Origin: Toxonevra muliebris | Lineage: Eukaryota; Arthropoda; Insecta; Diptera; Pallopteridae | DNA length: 64,000 nt | Reading direction: 5' to 3' | Assembly (NCBI GenBank): GCA_963691655.1 | Contig: OY829326.1 | Span: forward strand, 91,071,235 to 91,135,234 | In this document: piece by piece, positions 55,263-64,000 of the stretch | How the letters are laid out: each line of letters starts with the position of its first letter | Numbering within the stretch: the stretch's first letter is position 1 | Notes under the pieces: generated by a model | Seen by the model: the letters and a program-made list of their open reading frames with translations, nothing else | Databases searched by the model: none | What the model was told of the DNA's origin: nothing | Translations under genes and position numbers: made by a program

Positions 55263-57125
55263 ATAACGCAAATGAGGGTAATTCGGATCGATTTTTTCAA
55301 GAGAAACTTTGAGCGCTAAAAATAAGGATTACAGATCTAAGAAAAAAATGTTTTGATATAAAATTAAAGCATATTTCTTCCTCTTTTAAAGTTACCAACT
55401 ACCAAAAAAAAAAAACATAACTTTTTTTTTCAATAGTTACTTAGGTAACATCACTTCGAAAAAAATGGATCGAAAAATTGAGTGTGCATGTAATTTGGAT
55501 CGATGATGTATGCAATTCGGATCAGCAAAATTTATAGCAAATTATCTTTAATTTTTGGTTTGTTTAGATGCAAAAAATAAATTTAATGTTTAAGGTAAAT
55601 ATATATATATAAAAAAAATTTATGTATGTATGCGTAAATACATACACACACATACATACAAGTTGTTTGTCCGATCTTAGTGAATTTTGGTGTAGAGATG
55701 CATTTGTGTGTATGTCAAGTTATGGCCTATAAAATTCGACCGTATCTCAAAGTGGGCGTGGCATTTTCGCAAAAGTAAAATATCTTTGTATATCATATCG
55801 AGCTAAATTAATAAAATTTGATATGGAGACTTACTTGTTCCACACCGAACTAATTTTTAATTATGGGCCTACTCATGGGCGTATCAAAATTAGGAGAAGA
55901 GGCTGTGGCTGGGTGATAGATGCGAATATATTAAAAACAAAAGTATGGGACAGTACAATCTTAGGTAGGAGCAATAGCGGATCTAAGGGGCGTAAGAAAG
56001 GGGGAAGGACTCCCCAACTCTACCATAACAGCCCCCTCCTACCCAATGCCTCCGTAACTTCCCCCCTTCCTTACTGAAAAGATTTTCATATATTTGATCA
56101 TCAGCCACAAATAAAAAAATTGTTTAAAAGGATCAGCAAATGTTAAACCCCTTAAGGTATATCTCTGTATTCGGTAGTACGTAGCCACGCCCATGAGCTG
56201 ATGCACAACGAAATATATAAAAAATTATTTCTCTGAATCATTCCAAGCAATTTCTGAATTAAAATGTTTATGTATATTGACATAGTCAAAAAATAAAATG
56301 TAGTCTAGAATAAAAAAAATACTAATCATTTAACACAAACTAGTTTTCAAAAATATATTTCATATTGAATTTGACTAAAAATTACTAGTTAGTTTCAAAA
56401 TTGGTATAACTCTAAGAATCGCTACTAATTTCAATTAATATTTCAATAGAAAAAACTATTTTTTAATTTTAAAATGCAAAATTTTTGATTAAAATTCAAA
56501 ATATTTTTCAAGTTGATCTTAACTTTGAATTTAAATTCCACAAAAACTCTCTAAACAAAGGGTCGATCCAAATTACCTCCAAACATCACAACTAAAAAAC
56601 TTTCATTAATTAAAACTATATACTTTTTCTAAATTTTTGTAATTATGCAAACACCTCATTTGCTGGTAATTCGGATCATCGATCCGAATTATATGCAAGT
56701 AGAAAAACGCATGCTAGTCGATCGAATCAATTTTAAAAATCAATTTTTATCTTAGTATGTTTTCTAAAATGGTGCTTATTTTATATTTTTACCAAACTAT
56801 AGCAGAATGTTTAGTGAACAAAACCCTATATAAATTATATAAATATGCTTACCAGCACAAAAATTATTATTGTTATAAAATTTGTGGGTTTCTTATTTTA
56901 TTTGCTAAGGCTTTGTATGAAAATTCGCTCACTCTTTGTTTCTTCGCTCACAACTGATTAATTTGAGAATTGAAATTAGTGTTACATACCATTAGAAAGA
57001 GGAAATAATTCTCGTTCGTTTCGAAAGAAGGACGTAATTTTAAAAAATACCGAAGAAAAGTTATTAGCAAAACAAAATCGATCCGAATCATATACATAGA
57101 TCCGAATTACCCTCATTTACGTTAT
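55263..57125. mobile_element. 1.86 kb DNA element with repeated AATTCGGATC motifs
   Basis: The ends are ATAACGCAAATGAGGGTAAT then TCGGATCGAT on the left, and in reverse complement ATAACGTAAATGAGGGTAAT then TCGGATC on the right (one mismatch in the first 20). ACAC lies just outside both ends and may be a target duplication. AATTCGGATC or close variants occur about eight times in both orientations, clustered near the two ends (for example 55279, 55494, 55512, 56672, 56683, 57080, 57101). Such repeated sub-terminal motifs usually bind transposase. No transposase ORF is recognised; the 84-codon ORF at 55823-56077 is not a known protein. Confidence 0.7.
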
Positions 57126-58374
57126 ACACTTTTCCTCCAACTCTTACCCTTCCTCTTCTCTTTTTCCATAAATAGCAGATAAAAAAACACCGTTGAGAAA
57201 ACTATTATACTGTTTTCAGAGAAAATGTGTCTTGTTAAAAATTATGAAGGGTCCTAGAACATTAGAACTAGGTACATATTTCCCAGAATAATGCAAATAC
57301 AGAATTTTTACATTAGAACCAAGCCATTAACACTACATAAGTAAATAATGGAATTGTTTGTTGTTGTAATTACATTCCATGTGAAGCCAAGAAAGTTTAA
57401 ACAAAAATATTTAACTGGTTTAAAAAAAAATTGTTGTTGGCTCCGCATGTGATCAAACCACGAGTCAATTTTTTTTTAAATCACTCCTATATAAGCATTC
57501 CCTGTCTTATTACTACTATATATCGTCGTCGTTCAAGCAGAAATCACTAAGTCCAAATTAATTTTTCTAGTTGGGTCAGTATTAATTAGCTTCTATAACT
57601 CGAAAGACATAATAAATTCGATTTTTGATGATGTAATTAAAACGTATACTTATGTGTGTATCAATCTGTTAACTTTTTAAGTTTGCCAGTGCTCGTAGCG
57701 CACCATGCACTGCATAAACTAACTTCATCTCAGAAATTAAGAAATTGGACTTAGTAAATTCTGCCAGAACGACGACGATATGTTTGTTTACTTTTTTTAA
57801 AATTGTTAACATTTTTAGAAGAATTTGATTACAAAATTTGTTAGGCCGTGGCAACTCTGGTTATGCTAACCCATAAGTAAAAATTCATCTCGATACGATT
57901 AAGGCGCGATTATGGAATACAAAATTCCCCTTACTTTTTGATCATAGTAGTATGAAAACTCTTTAAATATTTAACTCAAATACACCTAATGCACTATATG
58001 TGGTACACTTCAGAAAGTTTTGATTTTTATTGAATACGAATATGTTCTCATTAAATTGAAATCAAATATTTCTGAAGCGTAATATACCGTAGTAGCCAAA
58101 TAAAAATTAACATTTTGGAATTGCTTTCAAAAATTGAAAATTCTATTTTGTGCATTAGTTTTTCGATAAGTTTGGAGTCTTATTATTGAACAAAAGTACC
58201 GTTTACTCCAAGAAAATTCGTTTTACATATTTTATTTTAATTTCAAAGCAAATGCCCCAATATTAAACTGTGCGTATGAGAAACATTAAACAATGTAATT
58301 GCTCAAAATTTTTGTTTTTAAATATAATTATTTCAATTATGGACATTTGAGCTATTAAATGATAAAAATTAAAG
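57126..58374. other. Unassigned AT-rich region
   Basis: No gene or repeat boundary was recognised in this 1.2 kb. Confidence 0.4.
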
Positions 58375-58580
58375 ACTTTTATTATGATTTTTGTAGACTA
58401 TGAAAATTAAATCTAGTTGTTAATTTTAATTTTAGAGACGGAGACCATATATACGTTCTTTAAGCCTGCTATACATTACTTCAAATGAAACTAAAACATG
58501 GAACAGTAGTCAAGACTTTGAAAAACTAACAACTAAATTTAATTTTCATAGTCTACAAAAAACATAATAAATTGATTGAA
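58375..58580. repeat. Palindromic MITE with TTTGTAGACTATGAAAATTAAA arms
   Basis: TTTATTATGATTTTTGTAGA then CTATGAAAATTAAATCTAGT at 58377-58420 is matched, inverted, by AACTAAATTTAATTTTCATA then GTCTACAAAAAACATAATAA at about 58530-58570. Part of the arm (TTTAATTTTCATAGTCTCC) also appears at 62576-62594. Between the arms lies ACCATATATACGTTCTTTAA, repeated at 58917. Confidence 0.6.
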
Positions 58581-58980
58581 TGGGGCTTGATTCAGAAAAA
58601 TGACATCTAGAATCATTTTTCTAAAACACACACACTCTCTCATGTACTAGACTTTGAAATAACGAACTTTTATTCAGACTAGTAGTAATGAGAAAAGCAC
58701 AACAGCAAAAATGTATATAAAATGGTAGTGGTAGTTTTCTTTCAATATCTCTATTCAGTGAAGATATTTGGAATCAAATCCGTAATTCTGGGTTACGATT
58801 TCAAATATTAGTAGCTTATATAGGATATTGAAAGATTAAGAACTATCACTAAGATCACTGATGAGGAATCGTAGCGGATTCCGAAACGGCCGTCTGATTT
58901 GCCCGTTGTGATTACTACCATATATACGTTCTTTAAGCCTGTTATACATTACTTCAAATTAAAGACTGTTATGTTTGATG
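58581..58980. repeat. Repeat segment shared with 62515-62575 (inverted) and 58440-58500 (direct)
   Basis: TAGCGGATTCCGAAACGGCC at about 58872, continuing GTCTGATTTGCCCGT, is inverted at 62525-62560. ACCATATATACGTTCTTTAA at 58917 repeats the copy at 58447. The arrangement suggests two copies of the same, probably non-autonomous, element on either side of the LINE and the 2.3 kb TTAA element. Its full length is unknown. Confidence 0.45.
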
Positions 58981-59099
58981 TATCCACCTTATACTTAGGT
59001 AACAGGCGTGGCATCAATTTTATCGAGTCTCGGCAGTATTCGACCTTTATTTTGCTATTCCAAGCTTCTGATATTATGGACTTTTACTAAAATTTATTT

Positions 59100-60154
59100 T
59101 TTCAAGTTCTCTTTCATCATATTGTGTTGAGAAATTTACGTATAACTGCCAATTATGCCCTTGAAAACCAGACAATTACTTGTAAAGCAACTTGTTGTCC
59201 CTCTTTTTATGTATTCTGAACTCGTGTATTGTGAACTTGACTCCCAATCTTTTCATAAGCTACAAATTGCATTGAACTATGCCACAAGATATGTTTTTGG
59301 GTTAAAAAAATGTGGCCATATATTCAGCTGGAGAAAAGATATACTTGGCTTGGAATTAGATGACTATTTTAAAGCAAGAAACTGCATTTTTCTTCACAAA
59401 CTAATACTTACCAGGATTCCTACAAGAATGATAGAATATAAGATTAGGCATTGCGCAGGTTCGCCATATCAGACCTTTGTTTACAGTTTTGCTTTATTTA
59501 CATTGAGGAAAAAATTCCAAGACCATTTTTATAATTTAGCGCAACTGCAAATACATGTCTCATGCAAGCGATAGCAAGCACAATCAATGCTGATTACAAA
59601 TGTCAATCACAGACAAGTTTTCGAGTGCATTTAGATAATTCCGCTCGGAATTAGTGCATATGCTTTCTGCTAAAAGGGACAATAAACAGAATAACATTAT
59701 ATCTATTGTAATATGCAATCTTAGGATGTTCCATGACACCAAAGCTTTGCAAATAGCACTATCAGAAGCACGGCAAAAGTGTACCACCATACATTTTTGT
59801 GGTGGAATCAAATAGCTACGCCGGTAATGTTGCGAATTAAAGTGCGCCGGAAGAAAAAAAATCAATTTTGTTGCAACAATTTTTGCATTTATTTATTATT
59901 ATTATTTATTACTTATTTATTAGAAGGAAAAATAATAAAATTTCACTATTTATTACATTTGTCGAAGAAAAAACAATCGAATTTATATGAAAACGTCAGG
60001 TGGAAACTAAATTTTGCACAATCCAAAAGAACCAAACAACTTACTATGCCTTGCTTTAATTACTTAAACACCAGTCGACTATTTATCATTAACACCATAA
60101 GAACCTGGAATTCATTACCCCTGCATATAAGATCAATAATTAGCATATCAACGT
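59100..60154 (+). mobile_element. Jockey/CR1-like LINE 3' region
   Basis: The open frame 59155-59574 reads MPLKTRQLLVKQLVVPLFMY, then ALNYATRYVFGLKKCGHIFS followed by WRKDILGL and FKARNCIFLHKLILTRIPT. This is the region after the RT in jockey/CR1-like LINEs. After about 400 bp of unrelated or inserted sequence the same protein resumes at about 60050 with FNYLNTSRLFIINTIRTWNS then LPLHIRS, the C-terminal WNSLP motif, and is cut by the TTAA element at 60155. It resembles the fragments at 13540-15045 and 18930-19195. Confidence 0.65.
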
Positions 60155-62484
60155 TTAAGGGTGTAGTCTGGTGTTCGAGTTATAGCACATAGTCGAGACA
60201 GCCTGTTGGCTAAACTGTATGTGTTGTTAAAACTTTAAAAGCGTTTTTCTTGAAACAACGTTTTTCTGATCGGCCCAGGAGTTTGAAGAAATTCTGATTG
60301 GGCTGAAATTTTAATAAGTTATTCTACACGCCAATGGCTCTCGCAGGTAGTAGAATCGTTTATTTTTAATTACTAAGTATTTTATATTTTTTATCTCGAT
60401 TTTCAAAATAAAAAAGCTTGATTTTTGAAAATTTTTTTTTAGAAGTTTGCCTTTTTGTTTTGTAAAAATGTTTAAATCTACTACCTACCAGAATGACAAG
60501 TCTACACAACAAAATTCTGTTTAAGTTTTTTGTCTCAGATGACTTCAAGTGCCATAATCACCCAGGGCCAGCCACACACCTTTTTATAAAATAAAGATTA
60601 CTGATTTTGAAAAATGCCATACTTATACTTTTAGTACTACGGCTTAGCGCAGAGTCGTCTTCGAAATCGGGTTTACCCTACATCCCCAAAAAATTAGTTA
60701 GTTATCGAAATTAATAGTAAAAAATACCGAAACTCTCTAGTTATTATTATAATATCTAAAAAAGGACGTACAAAATTCATTTTCCTGCGTTCCTATTCGA
60801 ATTCGTATACATATAAAATGTTACGTATACGCACTGATATCCAATAGCTTTTTTATTTTACATTTTAATATATACCATAATTAGTAGAGAAAAAGAAGGT
60901 ATGTCCTATGGTAATATAATAAAGGAATTATATAAATGTATATATGTTTGTATAAGCTTGTATAAGTTTGTGAAAGCACATACATAAATACGTGCACATG
61001 CTAATATGTATGTACACACTCGTATGCGGCAGGAAATCAACAGTTGTGCCTCAAAGTGAGAGAGAAATAACTCAATTTACAACCGTGGAGAGAGAAAAAA
61101 TACAGCATGATAATTATACAATACATTTAAAATGTAGGGTACTTACAATTTTGTTCGTGTATTTATCCCAGTTATGCCCAAAAAATTCATGCCATAAAAT
61201 TGAACCAACCATATATTGAAAATAATTATTTTGCGTATTTCATTTGTAACTTTTAACAGACAAAAAGTAAAATGTATTTTTTTTTGTTCAGAAACAAATA
61301 TTCACTTTTGGTTTTAGTAAATACGCTAATCTCTATTTAGAATGAATTTTTTTTAAATTTTTGTATAGATACTAACCAAATCGAAACAGTTGGATGCCTG
61401 TGATACTAAAATAATATGCATGGTTTATCCTTCATTCTTTGCATCAATATTTTGGTTCAATTTTGATATTGAGAGCTTAAAAAAGTGTTCGTAAACTTAG
61501 AATACCACATATCATAACCCAATAAACGTTGAAATTTGATCTAAATTTTTCTTGGTAGCAATTGGTAAGCAGTGTTTAATTTAAACCATTTTAATAACAA
61601 ATGCGTAAATGCTTATCTCTTCGCTGAAAAAGTTTTAATCCTATTAAAATTTAGTGGAATTGAGGGCACACATTCCATATCCTCTAATATGGTTTACCGT
61701 TACTTTGCGCATTTGATTTAAGTGGAAAGTAAAGCAATATCGCGAAAAATTATATTTTTGTTGGTAAATTAATAAGTTATTGTTTATAAAAGAAGTATTA
61801 TACAATTTTATAAAAGCGTAAAGTGCTAATATTGTTTAATTAGAATATAAAAAATGTATGCATTTAAGTTTTAAATTAATGTGCTATTCGTGTACTTTGG
61901 CAAGAAAATTGAAAAAAATGGAAAATTAAAAAATGGAAGCCAGACATATTTACGATAAAGAACAACTACACGAATCACCATTACACCCGAGTGATTACGG
62001 CACTTGAAGACATCTGATACAAGAAATTTAAATAGAATATTGTTCTGTAGACTAGTAATTCTAGCAGGTAGTAAATTAAAAAAATTATTAAAAAATAAAA
62101 TAATGGCAGACTTCTAAAAAACTTTAAAAATATCGCTTTTTTTATTGAAAATTGGGATAAAAAATAGGAAATAATGATTGTAAATAAACAATTGTACTAC
62201 CTTCGAGAGCCATTGGTGTGTAGAATAAAGTATTAAAATTTCAGCTTAATCGATTTCATAGAATTTCTTCAAACACCTGGGCCGATCCAAAAAACGTTGT
62301 TTTAAGAAAAACGCTTTTAAAGTTTTAGCAACACATACAGTTGAACAGGTACTCACGACTATATGCTAAAACTTCGTTAATATTTTGAGTTTTGGTCTGA
62401 AATTCTTAATATATTTTACTTTCGAAATACATAATAAAAAAGAAATTAATTTTTTGAAACTCGAACACCAGACTACATCCTTGA
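60155..62484. mobile_element. 2.3 kb TTAA element of the 'GTAGTCTGGTGTT' family with long inverted arms
   Basis: The left flank is TTAA (60155-60158) and the right flank TTGA (62481-62484), a probable one-base decay of the TTAA duplication. The ends are GGGTGTAGTCTGGTGTTCGA and, in reverse complement, GGATGTAGTCTGGTGTTCGA. Inverted similarity extends inward for about 400-500 bp: TGATCGGCCCAGGAG at 60268 against CCTGGGCCGATCC at 62277, CCAATGGCTCTCG at 60331 against CGAGAGCCATTGG at 62204, and AAGTGCCATAATCACCC at 60548 against the matching sequence at about 61998. The unique interior (about 60600-61950) has no recognisable transposase. The short copy at 4575-4981 is a deletion derivative. Confidence 0.75.
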
Positions 62485-63279
62485 TGAATAAACGCAGTCA
62501 GAACAGCAACAATGTATATAGAGACGGGCAAATCAGACGGCCGTTTCGGAATCCGCCACAATTCCTCACCAGATTTAATTTTCATAGTCTCCTAAAAACT
62601 ATAATAAATTCATTAAGTTTTAATTTTTCCGAGTTTTGGGACTACCGTAATATTGACCGTAATATTGACAAATTGAATAGTTTGTACTAATTTTTTTTCG
62701 TAAAAAGGTGTTCGAAAAATTTAGATTATTTCCAAAGAAGAACGAGTGAGACTAGCTTAGCATAAAAATGTCTCTATGACAAAAATATGTAATATTAAAT
62801 AGAAAAAAGAAGTCATTAAAAACACCACAAATTTTTTCTAATTTTGTTTGTAGAGTGAGTTTTAACAGTTTTAAAAAGATGTTGCCAAATTTTTTTTTGG
62901 GAACTGTTCTTTGGGTGACAGTTTGGGGCCGATTTGCCAAGTATAAATTGAAAAGCTTATCCTTAATACGAGCATACATTCTTCTTTCTACCAAAAATTA
63001 AGCCTATGCTTTTTGAAGTATTATGGTATAAATCATTGTTAACCCTGAATATTTCTGATTTTTTTTTGCATGCACCATGAGTACTTATATATTCCCCGAA
63101 TATTCTGTTTGTCAGGGTCGCCTTAAAGAACGGACTCAAAAAATGTAGTTTCCTTTATTTTTTTCTTACCAGGAGATGTTATTGTGTGAAAACTTTGCTG
63201 GTTTTAATTCAACAGATTGCAATGACAAGGGTTTTGGGTGGGTTTGCGTAAGAAACTGCGGTACTATTTAAATAGATTA
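62485..63279. other. Unassigned region with a repeat segment at its start
   Basis: 62515-62600 is the inverted partner of the segment at 58860-58905. The remainder has no recognisable gene. The 80-codon minus-strand ORF at 62752-62994 is unrecognised. Confidence 0.35.
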
Positions 63280-63578
63280 GTCTATAGCAGAGTTTCTCGA
63301 ACTGTGGTACGCGTGCCACCAGTAGTGCGTGAGGCCTACAAAGGTGGTACGCTAGCAGAAACAGATGTCAAACGAAAAAAGCTGAATGGCTGAATTTTAT
63401 TAAAAATCTGTAAATTCGCACTTTTTACATGTTACAATCTGTTGCATGTTTCGGTATTCTTATTACGCTACAGTTTCATAAAGTACACAAAACAGAATTT
63501 TTTTTCGGTGGTACGCGTTTGATCCACATTGCACATTGATGGCACGCGAAAAAAAGCTTGCGCGCCGCTGGTCTATAG
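63280..63578. mobile_element. hAT-type MITE (283 bp) with exact 8-bp target duplication
   Basis: GTCTATAG at 63280-63287 is repeated exactly at 63571-63578. The element starts CAGAGTTTCTCGAACTGTGG and ends, in reverse complement, CAGCGGCGCGCAAGC. An 8-bp duplication and CAG...CTG ends with GGTGGTACGCG motifs near both ends are typical of hAT MITEs. Non-coding. Confidence 0.8.
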
Positions 63579-64000
63579 GACATGATTTTGTAAGTGAAGT
63601 TCACATGAACATATTTGCTGTTGTTCAACTTTGAATATGAATGATTTTTGTTTGGCAAAAGATATTTGATAATATTTTTTTAAGAATATAAGTAATAGTT
63701 TACTTAAACATTAAAAATGCACTGTATAGTATGCACATATGTGTGTAAATTTAAATTATTTTCAATAAAATTTAATTGCCATAAAACTTATTTAATAAAT
63801 CCTTTCTCTTTGTTTTTTCATAAAAGTAAAGTTTTATTTTAAAGGGCATAAATATTCTGAAATTATGATAATAAAACATTGAACATTTTGCAAAAGTGAA
63901 CTCTCTTGGCTTTAATTAGTTCAGGTTATTGCGAGTGCACTGTATGCATATAAGCACGATTATGTAGAGGAATGCATTATAACTTGGTTCGAATTTTAGC
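63579..64000. other. Unassigned AT-rich end of the window
   Basis: No gene or repeat was recognised. Confidence 0.45.

Noticed and set aside
1..64000. CRISPR arrays, operons or other prokaryotic systems
   Set aside because: No regularly spaced direct repeats with unique spacers, no ribosome-binding-site-linked genes; intron-containing genes and eukaryotic transposons show nuclear insect DNA.

Overview
The window looks like AT-rich nuclear DNA from a higher fly (Diptera, Brachycera). The grounds are two intron-containing insect genes with several very short (about 55-75 bp) introns, a V-ATPase subunit D that reads as expected for a fly, and a dense load of insect transposon families. I cannot fix the genus; a tephritid or similar fly is my guess.

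Only two host protein-coding genes can be supported, and they are convergent. The first (+ strand, CDS exons 19697-36109) encodes a zona pellucida (ZP) domain single-pass membrane protein of 618 aa in six coding exons. Its third and fourth coding exons are separated from exon 2 and from each other by introns of 11.7 kb and 1.5 kb; the 11.7 kb intron is packed with mobile DNA. The second (- strand, 38888-37812) is a complete four-exon V-ATPase subunit D gene (Vha36-1), with an E-box cluster including an M-box/CLEAR-like TCACATGA site about 150 bp upstream of the start codon.

The rest is a layered transposon landscape. 1-19.2 kb: palindromic MITEs, nested TTAA-target elements, a small Helitron, a tRNA-Glu-derived SINE with an 8-bp target duplication, a 1.6 kb foldback element, a LINE broken by a decayed mariner, a second foldback, and a LINE 3' end. 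21-32.7 kb (the big intron): a LINE fragment, a 1.95 kb Helitron, a TTAA MITE, a second copy of the foldback, and a Tigger/pogo-type element. 36-40 kb: two TTAA-flanked MITEs on either side of Vha36-1. 40-47 kb: a minus-strand LOA-like LINE split by a PIF/Harbinger remnant, an IS630/Tc1/mariner remnant, a palindromic MITE and an AT-rich insert. 47.3-48.5 kb: an intact mariner with perfect 27-bp inverted repeats and an uninterrupted 348-aa transposase, the one mobile element here that could still be functional. 49-64 kb: more LINE pieces, a degraded Ty3/gypsy element with part of both LTRs and an inserted ~75-bp tandem repeat, a 1.86 kb element whose ends and flanks repeat AATTCGGATC, a 2.3 kb TTAA element with long inverted arms, and a hAT MITE with an exact 8-bp target duplication.

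The main biological observations are the Mitf-type control region of Vha36-1, the potentially live mariner, and several apparently unnamed non-autonomous families (foldback 'CCAGTCG', 'GTAGTCTGGTGTT' TTAA elements, 'AATTCGGATC' elements, 'CCCAACAARCAAAA' elements), most seen here in more than one copy or with matched ends. No clearly new gene system was found.
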